In this document: positions 28,033-36,681 of the stretch, piece after piece | Numbering within the stretch: the stretch's first letter is position 1 | How the letters are laid out: the number at the start of each line of letters is the position of its first letter | NCBI GenBank assembly: GCA_963750995.1 | Contig: CAVVST010000002.1 | Span: 248,001 to 312,000, forward strand | Source: CAVVST01 sp963750995 | GTDB lineage: Bacteria > Acidobacteriota > Vicinamibacteria > Vicinamibacterales > UBA2999 | Direction of reading: 5' to 3' | DNA: 64,000 nt | The notes under the pieces: generated by a model | The model's input: only the letters and a program-made list of their open reading frames with translations | What the model was told of the DNA's origin: nothing | Databases searched by the model: none | Position numbers and translations under genes: made by a program

Positions 28033-28077
28033 GGTCAGACTTAGGGTCAGACCATGGTCTGACCCCAGGTCTGACCC
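28032..28077. terminator. 46-bp palindrome between convergent genes
   Basis: A near-perfect palindrome centred at 28054/28055. The inner 22 bp (GGGTCAGACC plus its complement around CATG) are perfect, and the outer GGGTCAGAC units are also inverted. It begins at the last base of one stop codon and ends seven bases before the stop of the opposing gene, so it could terminate transcription from both sides. There is no clear T-tract. Confidence 0.65.
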
Positions 28078-28084
28078 ATTGTTC

Positions 28085-30127
28085 CTATTTGCGACGCTTG
28101 GGTATCGAACCAGCCGGCCTCGGCTGCGCGTACCGCGTCTCCGCGGTCGTCGGACGCGGCGTGGTTGCCGCCGGCGTGGATGCGCCACCGGAGGCACCGT
28201 TGACGACGACGTTCGAGACGGCGCCGTTCAGGTCGAAGAACACGGCATGCACGCGGACGGCGTAGCCAGCCTGGCTCGCGCTGGTGTAGAAGACGCCGCC
28301 GTTCTTGGCATACGTGACGACACCGCCGCTCACCGAGATCTGGAAGCGATCACCGGCGCTGAACGCCAGCTCGGTCTTGTACGACCCGGCCTCACGGACC
28401 TCCGCCACCCCCGACTGCAGACGGATCGCGAAGTTGATATCCGCAGCGCCGGTCCCGATCCCGCCCGAGCCGAGACCGACGAACCGCAACGAGGTCGAGT
28501 CGGACGCCACGAACTCCAGCGTCCCGCTCCCGTTAATCTCGCCCTGCGAGACCGCGCTCGCGTCGGCGCAACCGCCACAGCCGCCGGTCTTCTGGATCGT
28601 CGTCCCCGAAGCCGTCACGTTGATCAGGCTCATCCACTGCACACTGCCGGTTGAGGGCGCTGGTGTCGGCACCGGAGTCGGGGTCGGCGTGGGAGTAGGG
28701 GCCGGAGCCGGCGCGGGTACCGGAGCCGGGGCTGGCGCCGGGGCCGGAGCCGGCGCGCCGCCGCCGACACCCAGCTTCTGCTGCGGCACGCGGACGATGA
28801 ACGCATCGCCACGGTTCGTGCCGATGTTGCTTGTCCAGATGAAGTACTCGCCGGTCGGATCGAGATTACCCTTCGGGCGCTTCGAGTAGTCGTCGCTGCC
28901 GCCTCCCGACGCGTTGAGGTCGGTCATGTTCGGCGCCACGATCAGCGTGTTCATCGAGCCGTCGAGCCGGTAGCAGACGATCTCGTTGACCCGCGGCAGG
29001 TCAGCCCGGTAGGCGTTACTGCTGCACACCATCTGCTGGTTGATCGGCGTGCCGGCCTTCGCGTTCGCATGCGACACGTGGCCGACGCCGCCGCCGTCCC
29101 ACGAGGCCGTCTCGTAGACCAGCGTGCCCTGGCCGGCCGCGTTCATCGGCTGGCCAAACTGCCAGACCCGAACCGCGCCCGGAGCGTTGTACATGTTGTC
29201 TTCGGCGACGAGGTAGCCCCACCCCATGTCGGAGTGGCCGGCCGCGCCCTGCTCGTCATAGAAGATCTGCTCGGCGCCCGACTGCAGGTCGATGATGCGG
29301 TTGTCTTCGCCGTTCCTACCGTCAACGTTTTCCTTCACCAGCAGCCACCGGCCGCTCTTGTCGATCTGGCACTCGTCAAAGTCGCCCTTGCGGGCGATGT
29401 AGGTGGCCCGGCCGGTCGACTGGTTGTAGGCGACGCAGCCCACGTCGTTGTAGCTGCCGTCCTTCACCGTTGCCGAGTGGACGTTGTCGTCGTTGCTCGA
29501 GTGGATCTGCCAGATCCGGCGGTCCGGACCGAGATGCTCGCGCACGTCGAACACCTTCTGCATGCTGTGGGTGACGACGTCATACCGCATCAGGCTGAAG
29601 CCGTCGTTCATGTAAAGCGCGTTGCGCTGGCTGGCGCTGAAATACCAGCCTTCGCCCGACGCCCACGAATACGGGCTGGCGGCGGAAAACAGTGGCCCGA
29701 GGTTCTGCACCTGGCCGCTGTTCTTGTTGTAGCTGAACAGGGTCGGCCCGCCGCCGCCCCGCTGCCGATCGAGGCCGAGGACGATCAGCATGGTGTCGCT
29801 GCCGACGTGATTGTTGATGTTGCGCCAGTACGAATACCCGACGTAATTGACGCAGTCGCCGCCGCCGCAATCGCTGGCGTTGGTCAGGCGGACGCCGGTC
29901 GTACCGTACGGCGCCGGAAACGTGAAGGTGCCGCGCTGCGGCATGAACGATTGGATTTGGCCGGCTGACAACCGCGGCCTGAGGCCGGCGCCGGTCGCCG
30001 AGTCGACGAATCCACCTGTGGCCTGTGACTGCGCCTGCGCTAGACCGGCGCCAAGCGCCGGAAGCATCGCCAGAATGACCGCAGACAGGACGAAAAGGCT
30101 GATATTGCGACGGATTTCCAAGAGCAC
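28085..30127 (-). CDS. Large secreted protein: beta-propeller-like domain, Pro/Ala linker, C-terminal carbohydrate-binding-like domain
   Basis: A 680-residue exported protein (signal peptide FVLSAVILAMLPALGAGLAQA). Residues ~40-440 contain repeats of the TolB/WD-like type (DKSGRWLLVKENVDG, DPTGEYFIWTSNIGTNRGDA) and many Cys/Trp positions suited to a propeller. A linker of Pro-Ala and Pro-Thr repeats (about 28660-28755) separates a C-terminal domain beginning VQWMSLINVTASGTTIQKTG and containing GGCGGCADASAV, RFVGLGSGG and YAKNGGVFYTS. That domain recurs in secreted bacterial proteins, often as a binding module. It is the only - strand gene in the EPS locus and has its own sigma-54 promoter (30327-30341). 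A surface or matrix protein is the most likely role; there is no PEP-CTERM tail. Confidence 0.75.
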   Translation of the reverse strand: MLLEIRRNISLFVLSAVILAMLPALGAGLAQAQSQATGGFVDSATGAGLRPRLSAGQIQSFMPQRGTFTFPAPYGTTGVRLTNASDCGGGDCVNYVGYSYWRNINNHVGSDTMLIVLGLDRQRGGGGPTLFSYNKNSGQVQNLGPLFSAASPYSWASGEGWYFSASQRNALYMNDGFSLMRYDVVTHSMQKVFDVREHLGPDRRIWQIHSSNDDNVHSATVKDGSYNDVGCVAYNQSTGRATYIARKGDFDECQIDKSGRWLLVKENVDGRNGEDNRIIDLQSGAEQIFYDEQGAAGHSDMGWGYLVAEDNMYNAPGAVRVWQFGQPMNAAGQGTLVYETASWDGGGVGHVSHANAKAGTPINQQMVCSSNAYRADLPRVNEIVCYRLDGSMNTLIVAPNMTDLNASGGGSDDYSKRPKGNLDPTGEYFIWTSNIGTNRGDAFIVRVPQQKLGVGGGAPAPAPAPAPAPVPAPAPAPTPTPTPTPVPTPAPSTGSVQWMSLINVTASGTTIQKTGGCGGCADASAVSQGEINGSGTLEFVASDSTSLRFVGLGSGGIGTGAADINFAIRLQSGVAEVREAGSYKTELAFSAGDRFQISVSGGVVTYAKNGGVFYTSASQAGYAVRVHAVFFDLNGAVSNVVVNGASGGASTPAATTPRPTTAETRYAQPRPAGSIPKRRK

Positions 30128-30605
30128 TGGGTCCCTCCCTGGTTCCGCAGCTCCCGGTTCCCGCCGCTCCGCCCAAAAAAGACAGGCCTCAGGCCCCAGG
30201 GCCCGGGCCTCAGACCAAGAAAATCAGTCCGGCGCCCGCGCTCTGAACGCAGAGACACATCGACCCACAGGGGTCATGGCAATGAGCAGATTGAGAAGGA
30301 ATCGAAAACTGCTGGACCCCTCAGGGGCAACGGGGGTGCCACGGGTTTCCAGCACTGTGACCTGTCAAAAACATTCGAGGATTTGCACGTTTGCAACAGT
30401 GCGCGAAGATGCGCACCGATAGAATCGTCACAAAACCGTCGCTCGAAATTCAGATTTGTAAGTGGGTCGAGATGTGCACTTCCGCGCAGATCTGGGAACC
30501 CACCCAGGCCGCCAAGCGACGCGGACAACCGCCGGTAACTCCAAGCTCAGCAATGAGATGGGAGCCCAAAGGCCCGCTGTTTGCAGCCAGAAGGGCCCGA
30601 TCGTC
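30128..30605. other. Divergent regulatory region
   Basis: This 478-bp region separates two divergent transcripts. It contains a sigma-54 promoter for the - strand gene (30327-30341). It also holds a small symmetrical site TTGCACGTTTGCAA (30383-30396) and a hairpin GTGCGC-GAAGAT-GCGCAC (30399-30416) on the side of the glycosyltransferase. The ~45 codons open upstream of ATG 30606 lack family similarity and are best left untranslated. Confidence 0.6.
30327..30341 (-). promoter_or_regulatory. Sigma-54 (-24/-12) promoter
   Basis: Read on the - strand the sequence is TGGCAC-CCCCG-TTGC, exactly the consensus hexamer, a 5-base spacer and the -12 TTGC. It lies about 200 bp upstream of the start of the secreted protein at 30127, leaving a leader of about 185 nt. 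The regulator at the left edge is of the sigma-54 type, so direct control is likely. No second perfect site was found in noncoding sequence of the window. Confidence 0.8.
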
Positions 30606-31724
30606 ATGCGCGGCCCCACCCGCCCTCTTCGCATCGCCATCGTGGCGGCGTCGCTTCGCATTCTGGGCGGCCAGGCTGTCCAGGCGCAGCGCCTGATCGA
30701 CGGCTGGCAGAGCGACCCTGCCGTCCACGCATGGCTGGTGCCGATCAACCCGGTGCCGGTTCGCCCGCTGGACCGCCTGCTCTCGGTCAAATACATCCGC
30801 ACCCTCGTCACCCAGCTTCTGTACTGGCCGCTGCTCCTCCGTGAACTGCGCCGCGCCGACGTGGTGCACGTTTTCTCCGCCTCCTACTCATCGTTTCTGC
30901 TGGCGCCGCTGCCGGCAATTGTCGTTGCCAGGCTGCTTGGCCGGCCGGTCATCCTGAACTACCACAGCGGCGAAGCCCCGGATCATCTGCGCCGATCGGC
31001 CCTGGCCCGCCGCGTGATGCGCGGCTGGGTCGACTTGAACGTCGTCCCCTCCGTGTTCCTGCGGGATGTGCTGGCGATGTTCGGTATCCGGTCCCAGATC
31101 GTTAGCAACACGGTGGATTTGCAGCGATATCGCTACCGGCCCCGCAACCCCCTCGGGCCGCGCCTGCTCTCGACGAGGAACTTTGAGCCGCTCTACAACG
31201 TGGCGGCGACCTTGCGCGCGTTTGCACGGATTCAGGCGCGCCACCCCGAGGCCACGCTGACCCTCGTCGGCGCGGGTTCCCAGAACGGCTCCCTCCGCGC
31301 GCTGGCCGCTGAACTGCAGCTTCGTCACGTGACCTTTGCCGGACGCGTGCCGCCGTCCGAGATTCAGCGCTTCTACGCCGAGGCGGACATCTACGTGCAG
31401 ACCCCCGGGATCGACAACATGCCGCTGTCCGTGCTGGAGGCATTCGCCAGCGGACTGCCGGTGGTCTCGACCAATGTCGGGGGCGTGCCCGCGATGTTGA
31501 CGCATGGCATGCACGGGTTGCTCGCGGCAGCGAACGATGACGAGGCCATCGCGGCTCACGTCATGACGCTGCTCGAGTCGCCCGACTACGCCAGGCAGCT
31601 CGCCGCGGCCGCGGCCGCGACCTGCGCTTCATACGAGTGGCCTGTAGCCAGGGAAGGCTGGCTCGCCGCATACCGATCGGTCGCACGACAGCCCAGGCTG
31701 ACAGAGCCTGCTTTTTCGGCATGA
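30606..31724 (+). CDS. Glycosyltransferase family 4
   Basis: A 372-residue GT-B enzyme starting at ATG 30606 (MRGPTRPLRIAIVAAS). It has LRILGGQAVQAQRLIDGW with the Gly-rich acceptor loop, VNTVDL-like and STRNFEPLYNVAATLRAF, FAGRVPPSEIQRFYAEADIY, and the C-terminal PGIDNMPLSVLEAFASGLPV with the catalytic Glu. It is the first gene of the second + strand run and is coupled by an ATGA overlap to the heparinase-like gene. Confidence 0.88.
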   Translation: MRGPTRPLRIAIVAASLRILGGQAVQAQRLIDGWQSDPAVHAWLVPINPVPVRPLDRLLSVKYIRTLVTQLLYWPLLLRELRRADVVHVFSASYSSFLLAPLPAIVVARLLGRPVILNYHSGEAPDHLRRSALARRVMRGWVDLNVVPSVFLRDVLAMFGIRSQIVSNTVDLQRYRYRPRNPLGPRLLSTRNFEPLYNVAATLRAFARIQARHPEATLTLVGAGSQNGSLRALAAELQLRHVTFAGRVPPSEIQRFYAEADIYVQTPGIDNMPLSVLEAFASGLPVVSTNVGGVPAMLTHGMHGLLAAANDDEAIAAHVMTLLESPDYARQLAAAAAATCASYEWPVAREGWLAAYRSVARQPRLTEPAFSA

Positions 31725-34333
31725 CGGTGTTGAACCGGCTGCGCCGCATGACGCGCGACGAAATGTCGTGGCGCGCGCGAGCGGCAGCGCGCATCGCCGC
31801 CGACCGCATCGCGATGCGCCTGCGCCCGCGCGAATGGCGCCGCGAGGACATCCGGGCCGTCCTGGCCCCGGACGTCATCGATGCGCAGACAGACGCGATG
31901 ATTTCCGCGGAGCGGTGGGACGCGGTGCACGATCACCTGGTCCAGCGCCTGCTCGAGCGATCCGCCAGATTTGTCCTCGACCCGGCGTCCGCCGAACCGC
32001 TGCGCGCGGCGGTGGTTCAACACGCCCCCGCGGCGACTGCCAGCGCCGCAGAACGTGCGGATGCGATCCTCTCCGGCCACTACGATCTGCTCGGCTATCG
32101 ATCGCTGCGCTGTGCCGGCGCCGGCGGCCGCGTCGACTGGCATCTCGACCCGGTGCATCAGGCACGCGCGCCGCTTCGCTTCTGGGCGGACGTCCCGTAC
32201 CTCGACCCCGCCAGCGGCGACCACAAGATCATCTGGGAGCTCAATCGCCATCAGCACTGGCTGCGGCTCGGACGTGCGCTGTGGCTCACCGGCGACGCGC
32301 GCTACGGCGACCGCATCATCGACGAACTGCAGCAGTGGCTCGCAGCGAACCCGCCTCTCATCGGGGTGAACTGGTCGAGCATGCTCGAACTCGGCTTCCG
32401 GTCGATGTCGTGGATCTGGGGATTGCACTTCCTTCTCGGGTCCGACTCCCACTCCCTGATTCCCGACCCCCGGTCACCGATCCCGATCCGCCGATCGCCG
32501 TGGCTCATCGATCTGTTCGTGGCGCTGGATCGCCAGCTCACGCACATCGAGCACAACCTGTCGACCTACTTCAGTCCCAACACGCACCTCACCGGCGAAG
32601 CGCTGGCGCTCTATGTCGCAGGCGTCGCGCTTCCGGAGCTCGCCGCCAGCCACAGATGGCGAGACACCGGACGCCGAATCCTGTTCGAGGAAATCGACCG
32701 CCAGGTGGTCGCCGACGGCGGTCACGCGGAACGATCGACGCACTACCACCGCTACACACTCGACTTTTACCTGATGGCGCTGCTGACGGCGCGGCGAGAC
32801 AGCGACCCAGACGCCGAGCGCCGCTTTACGGACGCGGCCGTCCGGCTCGCGGAGTTCGCCCACGCGATGGCCGACACCGAAGGGCGCCTGCCGTTGATTG
32901 GTGACGACGACGGCGGGATGCTGTGGCCGTTCGCGGGACGGGAGTGCGCAGACGTTCGCGACTCGCTTGCGGTCGCTGCGGCGGCACTCTCTCGTCCCGA
33001 CCTGGCACCCTGGGGGATGCAGGAGGAAGCGATCTGGATTGCTGGTGCGGCGGTGCGGGGTGCGGCGGTGCGGGGTCCGGAGGTGCGGGGTGCGACGGCA
33101 GCGTCCCGACTTTTTCCCGACACCGGCTATGCGGTGCTGCGCGACGAAAAGGGCGGTCACGCCGTGTTCGACGTCGGGCCGCATGGCTACATGAACGGTG
33201 GCCACGCGCACGCGGACGCGCTCTCGATGACGCTGTCGCTCGGAGGCCGCCCGTTCCTCGTTGATCCGGGAACCGCCACCTACACGATGACCCCGCGGGT
33301 TCGCGATCGATTCCGCAGCAGTCAGAGCCACAACACGCTGACCATCGATCACCAGTCACAGGCGCGTCCGAAGGGACCATTTCACTGGCACACCCGCGCC
33401 AACGCCGCCTTGCACGGCTGGCGACATGACCGGCGCCTCGACTGGGCCGAAGCCTCGCACGACGGCTACGCTCCTGTCCACCACCGCCGCAGTGTGTTAC
33501 GCGCCGACGGCGGCTGGCTGCTGGTCGATGACGTCCTCGGCCATGGACCCCACACGGCCGCCGCACACTGGCACGTCGACCCGCGCTGGACGCTCCGCAC
33601 CGATGGCCGGGGACGCCTCCGCGCGGACCATTCTGACGGCGGCGAGGCGTGGATCCTCTACGACGCCGGCGAAGTGTTCCTCGCGCACGGCGACGAGGCG
33701 TCGGGTCTCGGCTGGCACGCGCCTGCCTACGGCGTGATCGAGCCGGCCTGGACGGCGCGCATCACGCGCGCCGCCGATGCTCCGTTCACGATGCTCACGT
33801 GGATAGGCTCCACCCCGTTCGACGCGCGCGGCGCCCCGTCGATGGAGCGGCTGTCGCCGGTCTGCGAAGGCGGTGACGTAGCTATCGCCGTTCGCGTGAA
33901 GGCGGGCGAACGCAACTCGGTTTTCGTGGTGTGCCCAAGTTTCACCGCCTCGCACCATGGGTGCGCGTGCGATATCGGCGACTACCAGACTGACGCGCGG
34001 GTCTTTCACGGCACCGAGGAAAGCGGGACCCTGACGCGGCTCGATCTGGTTGACGGCACCCAGGTGCTGACCCGGTGCGGGGGCGGCGTCAGCATCTGCA
34101 GCAGTGCGCCGATGCCGGATTTGCATCTCACGATGGTGGACGGCGTGCTCGATCTCCAGGCATCGCAGCCGCCGATGCAACTGCGAATCGACAGCAGCCC
34201 GGCGCACCGTATCCTGTCGATCCGCCTGAACCATCGCGAGCGAATTCTTCCTGCGGATCACGAGGGCACGTTTCTCGTCTACGGCGCCGACTGGGCCAGT
34301 CCGGTCCAGGACTTGCTCCAGTCGCTCGCATGA
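31721..34333 (+). CDS. Heparinase II/III-like protein (2 of 2), expanded by two repeat insertions
   Basis: An 870-residue paralogue of the protein at 19471. Shared landmarks are SGHYDLLGYRSL, VDWHLDPVHQ, WELNRHQHWLRLGRALWLTG, NWSSMLELGFRSMSW, NTHLTGEALALY, STHYHRYTLDFYLMALL, GDDDGGMLWPFAGR and NGGHAHADALSMTLSLGGRP. Two stretches look foreign: SHSLIPDPRSPIPIRRSP (bases 32440-32500) and GAAVRGAAVRGPEVRGA (33043-33097). Both are encoded by tandem repeats and keep the frame open. They sit between secondary-structure elements and may be tolerated loops. A lyase acting on an acidic polysaccharide is the family function; there is no signal peptide. Confidence 0.87.
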   Translation: MTVLNRLRRMTRDEMSWRARAAARIAADRIAMRLRPREWRREDIRAVLAPDVIDAQTDAMISAERWDAVHDHLVQRLLERSARFVLDPASAEPLRAAVVQHAPAATASAAERADAILSGHYDLLGYRSLRCAGAGGRVDWHLDPVHQARAPLRFWADVPYLDPASGDHKIIWELNRHQHWLRLGRALWLTGDARYGDRIIDELQQWLAANPPLIGVNWSSMLELGFRSMSWIWGLHFLLGSDSHSLIPDPRSPIPIRRSPWLIDLFVALDRQLTHIEHNLSTYFSPNTHLTGEALALYVAGVALPELAASHRWRDTGRRILFEEIDRQVVADGGHAERSTHYHRYTLDFYLMALLTARRDSDPDAERRFTDAAVRLAEFAHAMADTEGRLPLIGDDDGGMLWPFAGRECADVRDSLAVAAAALSRPDLAPWGMQEEAIWIAGAAVRGAAVRGPEVRGATAASRLFPDTGYAVLRDEKGGHAVFDVGPHGYMNGGHAHADALSMTLSLGGRPFLVDPGTATYTMTPRVRDRFRSSQSHNTLTIDHQSQARPKGPFHWHTRANAALHGWRHDRRLDWAEASHDGYAPVHHRRSVLRADGGWLLVDDVLGHGPHTAAAHWHVDPRWTLRTDGRGRLRADHSDGGEAWILYDAGEVFLAHGDEASGLGWHAPAYGVIEPAWTARITRAADAPFTMLTWIGSTPFDARGAPSMERLSPVCEGGDVAIAVRVKAGERNSVFVVCPSFTASHHGCACDIGDYQTDARVFHGTEESGTLTRLDLVDGTQVLTRCGGGVSICSSAPMPDLHLTMVDGVLDLQASQPPMQLRIDSSPAHRILSIRLNHRERILPADHEGTFLVYGADWASPVQDLLQSLA
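32440..32500 (+). repeat. CCCGA-rich degenerate tandem repeat in the heparinase-like gene
   Basis: Degenerate units of the type GATTCCCGACCC encode PDPRSPIPIRRSP. The repeat preserves the reading frame and is absent from the paralogue at 19471. Confidence 0.65.
33043..33097 (+). repeat. GGTGCGG-type tandem repeat in the heparinase-like gene
   Basis: Six or more units of GGTGCGG(G/C) encode AAVRGAAVRGPEVRG. The same unit occurs in imuB and, inverted, in the lipoprotein at 27469. Confidence 0.8.
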
Positions 34334-34861
34334 CTAGAGGAATACGTACTTATGCCCTGACGTTCGCTTCGGTTGCCGTTCTTGGCGCCGCCGCGTGTGG
34401 AGGCGTGGAGCCCTCACCCACCGCACCATCGCCCGCCACCGCACCCGCGCCAACTCCTGCAGCGGCACCCGCACCGGCACCCACGCCGGCCCCTGCCCCC
34501 GCGCCAACCGGCCCCGGCAGGCTCGACATCGCGATTACGCCAAACCCGGCTCCGTGGAGCAACCAGCCGATCGAGGGGTGCAGCCTCGCGAATACCTGGC
34601 AGTACCGATCAGATTCTCTCGAATGGCGGCGGCACACGGATCACGATCAGCGACCGCGCCGATTCGTTCGACGGCGCCCAGGTCAGCACCCGGACGGGCC
34701 TCGGTATCGTGCTCGCGCCCGGCGCGCAGACGTCCATTCACACCCGGTGGTGCAGCGCCAACGCGATCGAGCACCGTGCGCTGACGACTTTCACGGGTTC
34801 CGACGACGCGGGCAACCGGATCAACGCGGCCGGCCCAACCGTGCGGCTGGCCGCACGGTAA
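34330..34861 (+). CDS. Small secreted lipoprotein, unknown function, frameshifted
   Basis: Starts at ATG 34330, overlapping the heparinase-like stop (ATGA). Lipobox LGAAACGG, then a Pro/Ala linker, then a domain starting GRLDIAITPNPAPWSNQPIE with a Cys at EGCSLANTWQY. The frame shifts at 34606; removing one C from AGTACCGATC gives WQYDQILSNGGGTRITISDR and continues to the stop at 34861. The full protein is about 176 residues. I do not recognise the domain; it is probably an envelope component of the EPS system. Confidence 0.65.
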
Positions 34862-34902
34862 ATTAGTTCCCAAAAAACCTCCCTTCACCCGGCCGTTGCC
34901 AT

Positions 34903-34929
34903 GGTCTTTCCCCGTGCGAAGGAAAGACC
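34903..34929 (+). terminator. Hairpin between lipoprotein and amidotransferase-like gene
   Basis: A perfect 9-bp inverted repeat GGTCTTTCC / GGAAAGACC with a 9-base loop lies in the 120-bp spacer. It lacks a T-tract, so it could be a weak terminator, an mRNA stabiliser or a leader structure. Confidence 0.45.
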
Positions 34930-34981
34930 GTGGCTATTACTCACGAATTTACTGGCATTCTGCTTGCTCAACCGCTCAGAC

Positions 34982-36680
34982 GTGAGCGGTATCACGGGAC
35001 GATTCGATCCTGACGCACCGGACATCGCGTTCGGCGCCGCAGACGCTGGTGCGACGGCTGACCTTGGGATCGTCGGCGTCAACGAGCGGCGCACCGTGCG
35101 CGTTCTCGCCGACTCAGGCATCACCAACGCCGCCGAGATGCGCGCGCAGCTCATATCGCGCGGTCATACGTTCCAGGGAGCGACGGACGCCGAGCTGATC
35201 GCACACGTGTACGAGGAGTGGGGTCCGCGGGGCGTCGCGCGACTCCACGGTCCGTTTGCGTGCGCGGTGTGGGACGCGGACACGCGCCGGCTCGTGCTGG
35301 CGCGCGATCACATCGGACTCCGGCCCGTTTACTATGCGCTGCTGTCCGGGGGCGGGCTGGCGTTCGCGTCTGAAATTCGGGCGCTGCTGCAGGAGCATGG
35401 CGTCAGCCGTGAATGGTCTCCAGACGCGATCGACGCCTACCTGGCACTTGGCTACGTACCCGCGCCGCTGACGGCCTACCGCCGGATCAGCAAGCTCGAA
35501 CCCGCGCAGCTCCTCCAAGTGGACGGTCGACGCTTTCATCTCGAACAGTACCTGGGATATCCCGGCGGCCACGCCGGGCAGCGTCGCGCGGGACGAACGG
35601 CTCGCAACGCTCGAGGCGCGGCTGCGCACGGTTCTCCGCCGCCCGGTCGGGAGCGCGAGTGGCCTGATTTACTCGGGCAGCACTGCATCGACAGTGCTGC
35701 TGGCGGCGTCAGCGCCCGGCAGCATCGTGCCGGTCACCGTGGACGTCGAAGAGAACGCTTCGGAGCTGACGCGCAGCGAAGCGGCCGCCTCGCGCCTGGG
35801 TCACGAACGGCAGCTCGAGCTGGCGGCTCCGGAGGCGACGACGCTGGCCGCCGAATTCGCGGGGCACGTCCACGAACCGATGGCCGATCCGTCGGCCGTG
35901 GCGCAGCTGGCCGTGTTTCGCGCCGTGGGCCGTCATGCGGATTCGGCGTTTGCCGCGCATGGGGCGGCAGTCATGTGGGCGGGTTATCCCCAGCATCCGG
36001 TGGAACGCGATCACGGCAGGCTCGAGGACGGCCAGGCCGCGCGACGCGTCTACAGCATGTGGGACGATCGGCAGCGGCGCGGGATTTACACGCGTGACTT
36101 CGCGTGGCAGGTCCGCGACGCGGATCCGTTCGGCCGCCATCTGGCGTTGCACGCGTCGCACCCGTCGGATGACCCGCTCGAACGCGCGCTCTATGTCCAC
36201 CTGCGCACGGCGCTCGCCGACCGGGTGCTGGCATCCGCCGATCGCGCAGCAGGCGCCGTTGGCTTATCGCTCCGGTTTCCCTTCCTCGACCGCGACCTCG
36301 TCGTTCTGGCGGCGACCACGCCGCCCGCCGTCAAGCGGCGCGGCGTGACGGGCATCCATACATTGCGGCGCCTGCTGCTGCGGCAGCTGCCGCGCACGCT
36401 GATGCCGCCGGCCAGGCCACGCGCCTCGCGCCACGACTGGGTGCGAACGGCGCTCCCGGCGATGGTGCCCGCCATACTGCTGACGCCCCGGTTCGACGAA
36501 CGCGGCATCGTCTCGCGCGTGGCGCTGCGCCGGATCTGGGACGACCACCGCACCGGCCGTCACGACTATGCGTGGCAATTGTGGTCCCTGCTCATGCTGG
36601 AGTTCTGGTTCCGGCAATGCGTTGACGGGGCGGCGGCGGGCGAACCGCTCGAATACGCGGTGCTGAAAGCAGTGGCCTGA
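34982..36680 (+). CDS. Degenerate asparagine-synthase homologue (2 of 3), frameshifted
   Basis: Alignment of the start with the normal MCGITGRF pattern points to GTG 34982, giving MSGITGRFDPDAPDI: the catalytic Cys2 is Ser. The usual HRGPD and RRLSI segments are missing. EIRALLQEHG and DHIGLRPVYYALLSGG remain. The frame shifts at 35552; dropping the extra C of CAGTACCTGG gives EQYWDIPAATPGS and joins to 36680. In the synthetase half the PP-loop SGGxDSS is replaced by YSGSTAST, and DGGDELFAGY is not recognisable. Both active sites thus appear lost while the fold is kept. It probably acts as a partner or regulator of the intact enzyme that follows one base after its stop. About 565 residues. 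Confidence 0.8.
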
Positions 36681-36681
36681 C

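Noticed and set aside
34862..34981. c-di-GMP riboswitch in the spacer before the degenerate amidotransferase
   Set aside because: The hairpin GGTCTTTCC/GGAAAGACC does not carry the conserved GEMM core.
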